Notes: generated by a model from the letters alone, not told the origin. Positions 23,036 through 33,559 are shown, counted from the first letter of the stretch. The stretch is DNA of 64,000 nucleotides from Monodelphis domestica (GCF_027887165.1 NC_077229.1:349204416-349268415); one strand, 5' to 3'. Numbers and translations: made by a program.

Positions 23036-23092
23036 GGTCCTAAGGCTTCTGGGAAGATTATAGACCCCCTCCTCAGAATAACATAGTCATTT
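23036..23092 (+). mobile_element. Fragment of the second hAT MITE family
   Basis: GGTCCTAAGGCTTCTGGGAAGATTATAGACCCCCTCCTCAGAATAACAT matches the family seen at 39628-39826 in its left third. Confidence 0.45.
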
Positions 23093-23094
23093 TT

Positions 23095-23235
23095 TTTTTT
23101 GCTTTATTTTGTGAAAAGCATAACTGAGACAGAGTTTGTGATTTGATCAAGTTTAGAGACTAAGTGGTCAAGTTAGGATATGAACCAAGATCTCTCTGAT
23201 CTCAGATATACTGCTTTTTCTACAGTTTCTTTTCT
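23095..23235 (-). repeat. CORE-SINE fragment, antisense
   Basis: GTGATTTGATCAAGTTTAGAGAC, CAAGTTAGGATATGAACCAAG and ATACTGCTTTTTCTACAG follow the antisense MIR order. Confidence 0.5.
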
Positions 23236-23239
23236 TTAC

Positions 23240-23715
23240 TTACCTTGAGGGTTTCCACTCTGTATTTTTTTGTTTCTCCTTGTCCTCATTCTCTTTCGAG
23301 GCTGAAGCATAAGAGGAGAGCCTTCTCTCTATCATCCAATACTATCATTATATTCACAGCAAATAGCTTTCCTAGCCTTTCTTCGATCTTCTTCCTTGTC
23401 CCAACCTAACTACCAAAATTATTTTTGTCCTTAACATCCATCGTCAATCTCAATTCATTCTGGCCTTTAATACTCCTGACACAATTTTCATAAGGCAATG
23501 CTAGTCTTTTGAATTCACCTTCATTTACTTTCCTTTACCTTCACCCACATAGTTTTAATTAGTTTGCCAATGAGTTCTATTTACTTCACACAGCAAATTG
23601 GACAGTTCTCACTTTTTTATCAGAACCATTTTTTTTTTGCATATGACTTTAGAATTTAACTCAATAAACCACTTACTTGCCTTAAAGTCTTGAAATATCT
23701 TTATTTAGATTCTTA
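23240..23715. other. Gene-free sequence
   Basis: Pyrimidine-rich text with possible faint L2 ancestry near 23320-23480. Nothing firm. Confidence 0.4.
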
Positions 23716-23719
23716 TCCC

Positions 23720-23905
23720 TGAAACTTACTGTGGGATCATGGAGAAGTCAACTAATTGTCTAATGCAATATTTACTCATCTGTATTTAATAATAACACCT
23801 CTAGCACCTCACAGCACTATTGTGAGAATTACATGAGATAATAGATAAAAAAATCACTTTGTGTAAAATAAAGCACTATAAAAATCCCAACTCTTTTTAT
23901 TATCA
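23720..23905 (+). repeat. CORE-SINE (MIR-like), sense
   Basis: CTGTGGGATCATGGAGAAGTCAACTAA, CTCATCTGTATTTAATAATAACACC, CACAGCACTATTGTGAGAATTACATGAG and AATAAAGCACTATAAAAATCC give the MIR middle and 3' end. Confidence 0.7.
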
Positions 23906-24321
23906 TTCCTCTGAGCCCTTGTCTCCCTCAAAAAATTAGGCCATAGGATATGACCTTCCCATTTCCTGTGTAGCAGTTAAAATTCAACTGTTATGATTAA
24001 AAATTAGGGGAAACCGAGGCAGGTAGAAATTAGTTTCTTTCTGCAAGGAGTATTATATTTTTGGAGATTTATTAAAGGTTGAGAATTTAAGAAAATACAA
24101 ATAAGAAAGGCATGTGCTAGGTGGGCCGAGAGGCCCAATTCAATTTCACTCATATCATGAGAGAAGCATCTGCCAGGCCACGGAAGTAGAATATAAATAT
24201 AAAAAAGGAGAGAAAAAAAACCTGAAATAGTATATTGCACATGCAAGAAAATATAATAATAAAAGAGCTTTAAAAATAAAAATATAGCTTATAATCATTG
24301 ACACTCTGTGTCAGCTAAGAA

Positions 24322-24395
24322 AATATAGAATACAAGGCTTTATCACTAAAAATGAGAGAATATAGAATACAAGGCTTTCTCATCAAAAATGAGAT
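24322..24395 (+). repeat. Short tandem duplication, about 37-bp period
   Basis: AATATAGAATACAAGGCTTT occurs at 24322 and again at 24359, each followed by a near-identical CACTAAAAATGAG / CATCAAAAATGAG segment. Two units with few differences. Confidence 0.9.
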
Positions 24396-25423
24396 GCATT
24401 TCCTCTTCATATCTGGCCATGATCCACTATGAGTATGAGCAAATGAATTGAACAAGGTAACATTTTTCATTTTTAAAGAAGAATAGTACAAATATGTAGA
24501 TATCAATATCCCCAAAATTCTCAATAGCCCAATTAATTACAATAGCAAACAAACACACTATCATATTTCACATAAGTTGCTGTATGGCATTTTAAAAAAC
24601 CTATGAATTGATAGATATTTGTCACAAGTTTTTACAAACAGAAAATCTTTCAACCTTGGTAATGAACATATTTTTTAGACAAAGTAAAACTCATTTTGGA
24701 TTTAGAACATCAAGAAATCTAGATATCATTCTGGTGGAAGTAAAGTAGTGAGCTGAAGAATTATAAATGAAAAGTGCTCCTTTTTATTTTTGGAGGCTTT
24801 TTAGGGATACAAATGCCCTGAGATTAACTGCCCCAACTTCCATTCACATATTTAGAAATGCAGGAAGGTTGGGGTTTATAATTGTATTTCACTTCAGTTA
24901 CTAGAAAGGGCCTTACACCTCGTGGTAGGGTCAGGAAATATAACCAGAGATTGTTAAAAAAAATCCAAAAATCATTTTTAAAAAACCCTTAATATCAGTT
25001 GAGATATTTAGCACATTAAATTTTCCAAAGATTGTTAATACAATTGTAACCAGTTCTGATGAAATCCATCTATCCTCTATGTGACAATTTACAAAGTCAA
25101 AATAGAAAGGCTGTTTTTTTTCATATATGGGCTTAATTACAATGATATTTGTTCAATATAATTATAGGGGAAAAGCAACAGAATATAACAGTATTTAAAA
25201 CTCAGTACATTAAAATGATTCAGTGCAACAGAATGATATTGAATGCAGTAACATATAAACTTAAAATCACAAAGTTAGATTTTAAACAAAGCAAACAGTA
25301 AAATGCAATAGAAATACAGAGATTTGTACAAACCATTGGAGTCTGAAATGCCTTAAAATATGTAACGTCCAGTCTTTTTAAAGTTCCTTGGGTTTTTTAT
25401 CCATTAGGATTTCTATTGTCAGA

Positions 25424-25572
25424 AGGTAAATTGATAAGGGGTAAGCAATGAGGTCCAAGCGATCTGCTCAGGGCCACACGGCCATGAAGTGTCTCAAGTC
25501 AGATTCCAACCAAAGACCTCCTGTCTCTAGGCCTGGCTCTCAGTCCACTGAGACACCCAGCTGCCTCCTCAA
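25424..25572 (-). mobile_element. tRNA-derived marsupial SINE (family A), antisense
   Basis: The plus strand shows GGTAAGCAATGAGGTCC, GACCTCCTGTCTCTAGGCC, TGGCTCTCAGTCCACTGAG and CACCCAGCTGCCTCC, the reverse complement of the family A unit. Inserted in the retroviral remnant, so younger than it. Confidence 0.85.
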
Positions 25573-25969
25573 AGTTAGCTAAAAGGTTGTACAGAGCTGA
25601 ATATTTTCCCTGACACCCAGGTGAAGTCAATAAAAGGATCAATGCAATTAAAAGATATCCTTGTATAATAGCCATGCTTTTAAGTTCCTGCTTGAAAAAA
25701 CCTTTCTTCTTTCCCTCTTGTCTCTCTCCCCTCCTACCATCCACCCATGTGGTCAATACCCCCGATTTTTACCAGTTAATCATGGGTGATAAACGATCTA
25801 CTCCAAGGCTAGAGTTGAACAGGGACCAGGTGAGCGAGAGAGAGTATCGGGGTGGGCAGGGCTGGGAGCCAGAGCACAGGCAAGGAGGGCTGGGAGCCAG
25901 AGTGGGCAGCCAGGGTGAGCAGGTGATCTGCAATTTGGGTCAAACAGCAAACCGGTCTAGAGCGGATGG

Positions 25970-25998
25970 CTGCAGGCAGGCAGGCAGGCAGGCAGGGA
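25970..25998 (+). repeat. (CAGG)n short tandem run
   Basis: CTGCAGGCAGGCAGGCAGGCAGG within the GC-rich part of the retroviral remnant. Upstream, GGGCTGGGAGCCAGAG is repeated at about 25858 and 25887. Confidence 0.85.
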
Positions 25999-26168
25999 AA
26001 GGGCCAGGCCGGGAGACGGTGAGCTATCTAATGACTGGAACAAGCAGCAGCTTTGCGAGGGTAAAAAACCTTGGCCAGAGAAACATGGATCAAAAAAATT
26101 TCTAGTCACTAGCTATTAAAGACTGAACTTAGTAGAGAAAAGAATCAGAAGATTGAGATATTTCATTT

Positions 26169-26186
26169 ATCCCTTCGTGGTCGCCA
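26169..26186 (-). other. Retroviral primer-binding site, tRNA-Arg
   Basis: The plus strand reads TCCCTTCGTGGTCGCCA at 26170-26186, identical to the last 14 bases plus CCA of the vertebrate tRNA-Arg (TCG/CCG type), as recalled. It lies three bases from the LTR edge at 26190, as a primer site should. A further 14 bases at 26144-26157 (ATCAGAAGATTGAG) match the anticodon-arm and variable region of the same tRNA. Confidence 0.8.
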
Positions 26187-26579
26187 AACTGTAGCAGTTA
26201 AAATTCAACTGTTATGAAAAAATTTAGGGGAAACTGAGGCAGGTAGAAATTAGTTTCTCTCTGCAAGGAGTATTATATTTTTAGAGGTTAATTAAAGGTT
26301 GAGAATTTAAGAAAATACAAGTAAGAAAGGCACATGCTAGGTGGGCCAAAAGGCCCAATTCAATTTCACTCACATCATGAGAGATGTGTCTGCCATGCCG
26401 TGGAAGTAGAAAAGAGAGCACGTAGCCTTTACAACCAGGTTAAATACCCTATTTCACTCTCAGCCCAGGTGAGGTTACAAGGCATTTTGAGAAGTGCGCA
26501 AGGACTTCTGGGGAATGGAGTCCTGGATTCAACTCTCCATTTTTACACCTGAAGACTTTGATATCTATTCTCACAAATT

Positions 26580-27540
26580 CCAAGCTACCAATCAGGCTTT
26601 TTTCATGGTTTCTTTTTTTTTCTTAGTCATGAAGTTAACAATCATTGACAAACACAAACATTTTAATAAATGGATAAGCATAAAAAAGAAGATTGTCTAT
26701 GAAATAGAACTATTACATACAGTTCATTTTAAAGTATATATTAAAGTTATTGAGAAAATAGCAAATGTCCATGTTTGTGTTCCTTTTCATCTTTTTTGAT
26801 TATTTCAATGAATAATGAATTTTCACATGATTTTCTTGATGTTCTCTCTCTGTTTCTCTGTCTCTGTCTCTCTTAGCCCTTCCACTACCCAATTAGAAGG
26901 ATTTCTTTGTAAAAGTCAGGCAAGATAAATAGACATATTAGGAAGTTCTGAAAAGGAATGTGTCATCTTGCATTTCTAGTCCATCTCCTCACCTGCCAGA
27001 TAGACTTTTCAGAGTTTCCATGTCTTCTATCACAGGTTCTAGACTGGATGTTATAGTATTCCATTACATCTCAAGTTCTCATTATTTGTCCTTGTTTGTT
27101 CTAATCAAGTTTTGAACAATGTTTCACCTTTTCTTCTCCTCCAACTTTTGTAAGATGACTGACATTATTATTAAGTTGGTCATGAAATTGTTAACTATTC
27201 TGCTCTAGGAGAAAGGAGCAAAGGTGAGGAGACAGAAACAGAGACAGAGAAAAGTAAAGAGACCAGAGAAAAAGAGGCTTAGAGAGAGAATATACACTGA
27301 CTGCCAAAGAGAGTAATACTCAAAGAGTTGAAGTTGCCCATAAGTATAATATCATGCTTCCATAGTAGGGTTTCTGATGTTCCCCAAATAGTTCTTCAAA
27401 TTTCTCCTCTTAAGGTTGCCTATATTCTTATAATACTATTTCTGCTTCTGCCTCCACTGATTTATTCAAGTGCTTCCCTCTCATGTTTCTCCCTTCAGAT
27501 TCTTGGATTTCTTCATATAAATATATATTTATATTATAAT
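26580..27540. other. Gene-free sequence
   Basis: No gene or named repeat. CT-rich near 26845-26880 and GA-rich near 27215-27300. Confidence 0.45.
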
Positions 27541-27544
27541 GATT

Positions 27545-27760
27545 AAAATGGGAATAATAATATTTACATGACTTTAAGTTTGGCAACAACTATTGGAGGT
27601 GGGTATTCTTATTAACCCCATTTAACAAAGTCAGGAACTGAATTAAACAGAGGTTAAGTGACTTACCTAGGGTAATACAACAACTTTCTAAATCTGGGTT
27701 TGAACACACATTTTCCTAATTCAAGCTCTAGCACTCTATTCTACTATCTAACATTCAATG
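27545..27760 (-). repeat. CORE-SINE (MIR-like), antisense
   Basis: CAACAACTATTGGAGGTGGGTATTCTTATTAACCCC, AGAGGTTAAGTGACTTACCTAGGG, CTAAATCTGGGTTTGAACAC and AGCACTCTATTCTACTATC keep the antisense order. Confidence 0.75.
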
Positions 27761-27764
27761 TCTT

Positions 27765-28690
27765 TCTGTCTCATTTTTCTATCTCTCTCTGAGTGTGTCT
27801 CTCTGTCACTATCTTTCTGCCTCTGTCTCTGTGACTGGCTTTCTTTTTTACTCTTTCTTTCTCTTTATATATCATGCTAGTCTGCCCTCACCAACCCATA
27901 ACCTCTTCCATTCTTTTCAAAGAAGATAGACACTTGCACAATACACAAAGGCAAATTCCAATCATGAGTCCAATCTTAATTTCTCACTGATACCTCTTTT
28001 TATTAGGATCTATAATTTAACCTATTTATTTCTCATACTTAGTGCATTTGAATATAAACATCCGAGACCACATATTTTATTACTGGATAATTTTGCCAAC
28101 GGATTAATAATCCTCTCTTCTATTCGTTTTTCCTTTGCTATAGCTGCCATTGAAATCTATGTAAAACAACTTTCCTTTTAAATTCTTCTTGATTACATTG
28201 ATAAAATTTCAGTCAAACATTCTGTTATTGGGCTTGTTAGGAATGTTGCATTTCTTTCTAGAACTTCTCAATCCTATATTTAAGCTTTGACAAAAATTAA
28301 TTTTATATTATTTTCCAAATAACCTTTTTTATTTCTCCTCACCCTCTCTAATTTCAAAGAAAATTAAAAATATAACAAATGAGCATAGTAAAGAAAAACA
28401 AATTTCTATATCAGCCATGTCCAAAAAATTATGTCACTATAATTTAATTTTTCCATTAACATATGGCCCCAAAATTCAATTCTTCTCAGAAAATATCTCC
28501 TTAGCCAGTCAAACTGTTCACTTCTTCAATCTGTCTTTCTCTTTTGAATTTTCTATCTTAATCAATTGAAGAAACAATACATATAGCACCAAAGTTTTCG
28601 GATTTTGGCCTAAGATTTCATTGCATTGAACAATGAATACTCTGTGCTCCTTTTAGTGCTATGATCTGTTCCTATTAATCATCAGAAATG
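27765..28690. other. Gene-free sequence with low-complexity and possible LINE remnant
   Basis: 27765-27870 is CT-rich. 28330-28470 (AATATAACAAATGAGCATAG, CAGCCATGTCCAAAAAATTATG) resembles the antisense 3' end of a marsupial non-LTR element also hinted at 53530-53590. This is a weak call. Confidence 0.4.
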
Positions 28691-28694
28691 AATT

Positions 28695-28906
28695 GTTTGG
28701 AGGCAGTTGAGTAGCTCAGTGGATTGAGAGCCAGGCCTAGAGACAGGAGGTCCTAGGTTCAAATCTGTCCTTGGACACTTCCCAGCTGTGTGACCCTGGA
28801 CAAGTCACTTAACCTCCATTGCCTAGCCCTCACTGCTCTTCTGCTATGGAACCAATACATAGCATTGTTTCCAAGATGGAAGGTAAGGGTTTAATTAAAA
28901 AAAAAA
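28695..28906 (+). mobile_element. tRNA-derived marsupial SINE (family A)
   Basis: GTAGCTCAGTGGATTGAGAG, GACAGGAGGTCCTAGGTTCAAAT, CTGTGTGACCCTGGACAAGTC, AAGATGGAAGGTAAGGGTTTA and an A tail. Perfect 11-bp target duplication AGAAATGAATT at 28684-28694 and 28907-28917. Confidence 0.95.
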
Positions 28907-28917
28907 AGAAATGAATT

Positions 28918-29440
28918 TTTTCATCAAGCATAACAGTTAAAAGGAGAATGCCTATCCTGTCACAAATATATTCTCTGGGAAGACAACAGATTTCTCCACA
29001 GTCAACTTGTCCAATTTAGTTTTTACAAAAAGTATAGAATGGATAGTAATGTAAAATGAGGCTGGAACAAGGTCCACGTAGAAGATTGAGTCTCTACTGA
29101 AAGAAATGGTCTCCATATGACCAGGTTTATAGATTATATTGTACTGACTACCTCAATAAGACTATATTCTCTCAAAAAAGATCCTCCTAGCAATCCACAC
29201 TGGAATATCAAAATTGATAAAAAAAAAAAACATACATTGTTCGAATTAGAACTGTAGTTGCAGGAGAAACTCATTGACTTTATTTGTTGTCAAAAATTTC
29301 ATGAGCAAACACAGTAGACTGACAATGAACTCATCTGAGAATTGAATAGGAGGAAAGCAGTAGACATTTCAATTAGCAAATATTACTACATTTCCAGCCA
29401 TTCAAAGCTATTTGTTGATATAGAAACCCCAATTTGACTG
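28918..29440. other. Gene-free sequence
   Basis: Nothing recognisable. AT-rich. Confidence 0.45.
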
Positions 29441-29444
29441 GGGC

Positions 29445-29685
29445 AACCACGTGAGACCACGGATAAAATGCTGGTCTGGTGGTTATGAAGACTCATCTTC
29501 CTGAGTTTAAACTGACTTCAGACAACTTACTAATTAATTATACGACCCTGTTTGCCTTAGTTTCCTTATTCGTAAAATGAGTTGTACAAGTAAATGGCAA
29601 ACAATTCCAGTATCTTTGCCAAGAAAACCCTGGTTGGGATCACAAAGTTGAAACAACTAAACAACAACAATGAAGTTTGACCTGT
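29445..29685 (+). repeat. Marsupial CORE-SINE with 'ccaagaaaacccc' tail, sense
   Basis: GACCACGGATAAAATGCTGG, CTTCCTGAGTTTAAACTGAC, CTGTTTGCCTTAGTTTCC, AACAATTCCAGTATCTTTGCCAAGAAAACCC and AACTAAACAACAACAA. Complete but diverged. Confidence 0.8.
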
Positions 29686-29769
29686 GCTTTATAATTTAGA
29701 GGGTTGTATTATTATTTCCAAAAGGAAATATGCTGATATCTCTGTAATACTGTTATGAATTAGTAATCA

Positions 29770-30035
29770 TCAAGCATCTAGGTGGTACAAGGGATAGAGT
29801 GCCAGGCCTGGAGTTGGGAAGACTTCTCTTCCTGAATTCAAATCTAGTCTCAGACTGTCTGGGTAACTAGGAGAAAGATATTTAATACTATTTTCCTCAG
29901 TTTCCTCATCTGTAAAATTAACTAGAGAAGGAAATGACAGAAAACTCCCATCTCTTTACCAAGAAAACCCCCAATAGTGATGGTCACAAAGAGACAGACA
30001 CAATTGAAAAATAGCTGAACAACAAAAATAAGATG
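29770..30035 (+). repeat. Marsupial CORE-SINE with 'ccaagaaaacccc' tail, sense
   Basis: GGTGGTACAAGGGATAGAGTGCCAGGCC, GAATTCAAATCTAGTCTCAG, CCTCAGTTTCCTCATCTGT, CTTTACCAAGAAAACCCCC and AGACAGACACAATTGAAAAATAGCTGAAC. Second unit within 400 bp. Confidence 0.85.
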
Positions 30036-30299
30036 AGTAGTTTGGATGTGGTCAACGCCAAGAGCAAGAAACCCAGGACTTTTTCTTACCACCTCAGTGA
30101 CTAAAGGAGATAAGAGAAAAGGCTTTCTTGTAGAATATTCAACAATTTCAGCAAACATTTATTAAGTTCCTACTATGTGTTCTCAGAGATGGCCCCCTTG
30201 TGGATCAATTAATAAATTTGTATTTATTTATTAAAATAAATAAATAAGCAACCATCAAAATGACTCAGTGAAAAATTCAGGATTAAGCATTCAGTTGAA

Positions 30300-30480
30300 T
30301 GTTCTCTGACTCTAAATTCAGACTTGTAATCCACATCCCATCTTTGCCACACATTAGTTCTGTGACTTGGACAAAATCACTTTTCTTCTCTGACCCTCAA
30401 TTTCCTCATTTGTAAAATGAAATGAGTTAAACTAAATGGCCTCAAAGTTTGTTTTAGGGGCCAAATCTAGGAAAATAGTA
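30300..30480 (+). repeat. CORE-SINE (MIR-like), sense
   Basis: CTCTAAATTCAGACTTGTAATCC, AGTTCTGTGACTTGGACAAAATC, CCCTCAATTTCCTCATTTGTAAAATG and GGCCTCAAAGTTTG follow the MIR order. Confidence 0.7.
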
Positions 30481-30544
30481 TCCTACTAATGAAAGATAAG
30501 AAGCCAGAGGTAGTAATGTAAAAATAAAAGGCACACTGTAAAAC

Positions 30545-31150
30545 TAATAGGCAATGGATTGATTATTGGTTATAAACTGATTTTGATACTCTTGCTTGCT
30601 GTGCTCACAAAGTATGCTCAGCTTATAAAAGTAAAGTGAAGCTCATAAGTGAACTTCTCTTCAGGGCCAGGCCCAACTATGCTAAGGAGACCCTTGTTAT
30701 GAAAAATAAACTATTTATTGAGAGTATAATGATAAAAAAAAAAAGATTTATAATCCTAAGGGATTCAAACTCCACCCAAAAAGAACCCCTGGTTCTGCAA
30801 GGAACCACTTCTCCTGTTTTCACAGGTTACACTGATCCTTCCTGATCTGACTAACCCAAATTTTTACTATTCTAAGTAAACTAAACCTCTTATTCTTATA
30901 ATTCTTAACTTTGCCTCCAAGTCATAAAAATAACAAAAGCTAGCTGGCTGAGTCTCAGCAAGAATCAAGTTAGGACTCTGAGAAACAGAGAGAGAGAGTA
31001 ACTCCTCACTACCTCCCAGAGAGTAACTCCCAACTCCATCTGAGTAACTGCCACACACAGTGTGTAACTGTCACAGAAAAACCATTAAACTGTCAACATT
31101 TGAAACTGACACTCTGTCTTAGATCTGCTTCAAACTCCAATTCTTTCTCA
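30545..31150 (-). mobile_element. Endogenous retroviral LTR, antisense (family X, copy 2)
   Basis: Reverse complement of the LTR at 6800-7530. Plus-strand landmarks are TGATCTGACTAACCCAAATTTT, CAAGAATCAAGTTAGGACTC and AAGTGAAGCTCATAAGTGAACTTC. The poly(A) signal of the minus strand shows as TTTATTG at about 30714. No internal genes adjoin it, so it looks like a solo LTR. It is old and diverged from its partner. Confidence 0.7.
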
Positions 31151-31214
31151 AGCCAGCTTCTCTACTTCTTCTAATATCATCTTTATAGAAGTCAAGTGTA
31201 ATGACGAACTCTAT

Positions 31215-31430
31215 TAAGGAAGAAAATACTCTGGACCTTGAATACAGAAATCTGGAGCCAAATCTTGACTCTGCATCTGTCTAGCTGTGACAGTTGGGAA
31301 ACTCATGTAAACAAACTATGTAAGACTCAGCTTCTTTCTCTGTAAAATAGAGTTAATGATGCTTCCACCACTTACCTTATGGAGAAATGGTAGAGAAGAT
31401 GCTTTATAAGCTATAAAATAAGATTGTTGT
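31215..31430 (+). repeat. CORE-SINE (MIR-like), sense
   Basis: CTCTGGACCTTGAATACAG, CCAAATCTTGACTCTGC, CTTCTTTCTCTGTAAAATAGAG and ATGCTTTATAAGCTATAAAAT are in MIR order. Confidence 0.65.
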
Positions 31431-31529
31431 TCAGCCATAGCAGTCATGCCCCAATCTAGCCTGGCACCCTATCCATTGCACCACCTTAGCTGCCCTAAAA
31501 TGTTATGTTCACATGAATTATCATTCACA

Positions 31530-32145
31530 ATCTCAAATATATCAATCTCCCTCACACTCTGGATTCCAGTCAAAATGGCCTCCTTGCTGCTCCTTGTATA
31601 TGGAATTTTATCTCCTGCCTCTGACTTAGCACAGACCAACTAATCTCTAGGCCTAGAATCCTCTAGAATGTTCCCTTAGACTCACTTCCATTTCTAGGAA
31701 ACCTTAATCCCCTTTAAGGTACAGCTCAAGCTCTACCTGCCCTATGGCAGGCTTTTCCTAATCCCTCACTGTCATTAATCCTCTTGCAACCTCATAAATT
31801 ATGTTATATACTTTTTTATTTTGACATATTTATGTACATATTAGTTCCCATTGTGGAATGAGTTCTTTTAGATTTGGCACAGTGGGGGAAGCTGGATAGC
31901 TCAGTGGATTGACAGCCAGGCCTAGAGACGGGAGGTCCTAGGTTCAAATCTGACCTCGGACACTTCCCAGCTGTGTAACACTGGGCAAGTCACTTAATCC
32001 TCATTGCCTAGCCCTTACCACTCTTCTGCCTTGGAGCCAATACACAGTATTGATTCCAAGAGGGAAGGGAAGGGATAAAAAAAAAAAAAGATCTGGCACA
32101 GTGACTCTCCCATGGTAGATCTGTAATAAAGATTGGTTGACTTGA
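31530..32145 (+). mobile_element. L2 LINE 3' end, sense, split by a SINE
   Basis: AATGGCCTCCTTGCTGCTCC, AAGGTACAGCTCAAGCTCTACC, CAGGCTTTTCCTAATCCC and, after the SINE, GGCACAGTGACTCTCCCATGGTAG with TAATAAAGATTGGTTGAC. These are L2 C-terminal ORF2 and 3' UTR words. Confidence 0.75.
31885..32088 (+). mobile_element. tRNA-derived marsupial SINE (family A) nested in L2
   Basis: GATAGCTCAGTGGATTGACAG, GACGGGAGGTCCTAGGTTCA and TGATTCCAAGAGGGAAGGG with an A tail. A 15-bp target duplication with one mismatch (AGATTTGGCACAGTG at 31870, AGATCTGGCACAGTG at 32089). Confidence 0.95.
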
Positions 32146-32149
32146 ACTA

Positions 32150-32865
32150 AATTAGATTGTATTGAATTGAGAGAGGAAATAAGCCATTGAGGTTTCCTCT
32201 GTTTTATAGCTCTCAGAGAATCTATAGTTGGAGAATATCCATTTATAATTATTTTTAGAATTATAACTGCAGTTCTGAGAAAAAGTTGAATGATAAAATG
32301 AAAAAGGAATGATAGCTAATATTCAGAATCCTTTTTGATACCCTAGGAGTCAAGATATTTCAGTGTAAATTACTTTCATATTTCAACCTTTCTAAAGTGA
32401 AAAGTTTAGAGAATTAGGGAGAACTAATTGGAATTAAATTATAGAAATGAATCTTAGATATTGTTTTCTATTAACATGAAATAAAAAAGCAGTTTCCCTA
32501 ATAATATTTCCTCTCTGTAACATCATTTTCTTGCTTCTGAAGGAACATGCTATGTGCTTCAGAAATACTTTCTCATGATAAATTAAAGAATTTTCTCTTT
32601 TTTGCAATTTATTTTATAGTTCACTGTATAACATGATTTTAATAGATTTATCATAAATCATTTCATACTTCAAGGATCTGTGATTATGTCGGTGTATCTT
32701 GTCACACATATAGATCAGAGTCCTTTGAAGGCTGAAACAGTCTTTGGAAATTCTTGTAGTTGAATAATTCATTACCCTGTGGTCAAACTGATGATGAACA
32801 TCTCTGAATTTAGCCGAGCAATCCTATGGGCAATTGACATTCAGACTGTAACCCAACTCATAATA
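32150..32865. other. Gene-free sequence
   Basis: No gene or named repeat seen. Confidence 0.45.
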
Positions 32866-32869
32866 ATCA

Positions 32870-33130
32870 GAATAATACTAATGACTAGCATTTCTATAAC
32901 ACTTTAAGTTTGCAAAAAAATTTTACTAATATTATTTCATTCATCCTCACAGCCTTTGCTGATAGGTTTTGATATTAGCCTCATTTCACAGATGAGGAAA
33001 CTGAGGCAAATAGAAGTTAAGTGACTTGTGTAGAGTTATACAAGTTAATAAGTGTCTTGAGGCCAAAATTGATTCATAGTTCAACTCATTCATATCTCAG
33101 CCCTCTATCAACAACTACATCAAACTGTCT
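32870..33130 (-). repeat. CORE-SINE (MIR-like), antisense, long copy
   Basis: ACTAGCATTTCTATAACACTTTAAG, ATTTCATTCATCCTCACAGCC, TTCACAGATGAGGAAACTGAGGCA and AAGTTAAGTGACTTGTG. Nearly the whole unit. Confidence 0.8.
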
Positions 33131-33324
33131 CCATAACTAAAGACATTCCAGACAGAATGAACGTTCTAGAATTTTACAGTCTTGGCTCACCTTCACATCA
33201 CGATGGAACTTAGAAGTGACAACTTCTTGGGAGATCTCTACATACACATTTCTTAAACAATCAAAGTCTATAAATATTCAAAGTAAATATGCAGATAGAA
33301 AGAAATTTCATTAAAAGTGAAAAG

Positions 33325-33545
33325 AACAAGGGCTGCTAGATGACTCAGTGGATAGAGCACTGGGCATGGTGTCAGGAAAATGTAATTTCAAATCTGGTTT
33401 CAGACATTTACTAGCTGTGTGTCCCTGGGCAAGTCACTTAACTTCTGTTTGCCCTAATCCACTAGAGAAGGAAATGGCAATCCACTCCAATATCTTTACC
33501 AAGAAAACCCCATGGATAATATGTTGGTTGATGTTGGTACCATTA
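33325..33545 (+). repeat. Marsupial CORE-SINE with 'ccaagaaaacccc' tail, sense
   Basis: GGGCTGCTAGATGACTCAGTGGATAGAGCAC, ATTTCAAATCTGGTTTCAGAC, CCTGGGCAAGTCACTTAACTTC, AGAGAAGGAAATGGCAATCCACTCC and CTTTACCAAGAAAACCCC. One of the better preserved copies. The overlapping 103-residue open frame at 33348-33659 is SINE-derived. Confidence 0.9.
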
Positions 33546-33559
33546 ACAAAAATAAGAGG

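Larger units (their letters stand above)
23969..26575 (-). mobile_element. Broken endogenous retrovirus, minus strand, tRNA-Arg primer type
   Basis: Two direct copies of an LTR bound the element: about 23969-24191 (3' LTR, only its R/U5 side recognisable) and 26190-26575 (5' LTR). Read on the minus strand, the 5' LTR ends in CTACA and is followed after three bases by a primer-binding site matching the 3' end of tRNA-Arg (26169-26186). The interior of roughly 2 kb has no recognisable gag, pol or env. It contains a family A SINE at about 25424-25572, a GC-rich stretch at 25850-26020 and a short tandem duplication at 24322-24395. The element is old and mostly lost, with many breaks. The 143-residue open frame at 25674-26105 on the plus strand is antisense to it and low in complexity. 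Confidence 0.75.

Noticed and set aside
25674-26105. 143-residue open frame on the plus strand
   Set aside because: Lies antisense inside the retroviral remnant, crosses the CAGG run and a GC-rich low-complexity stretch, and has no recognisable domain. Not a host gene.
23969-26575. The LTR pair read as two plus-strand solo LTRs
   Set aside because: The tRNA-Arg primer site beside the right copy fits only a minus-strand element with its 5' LTR on the right.
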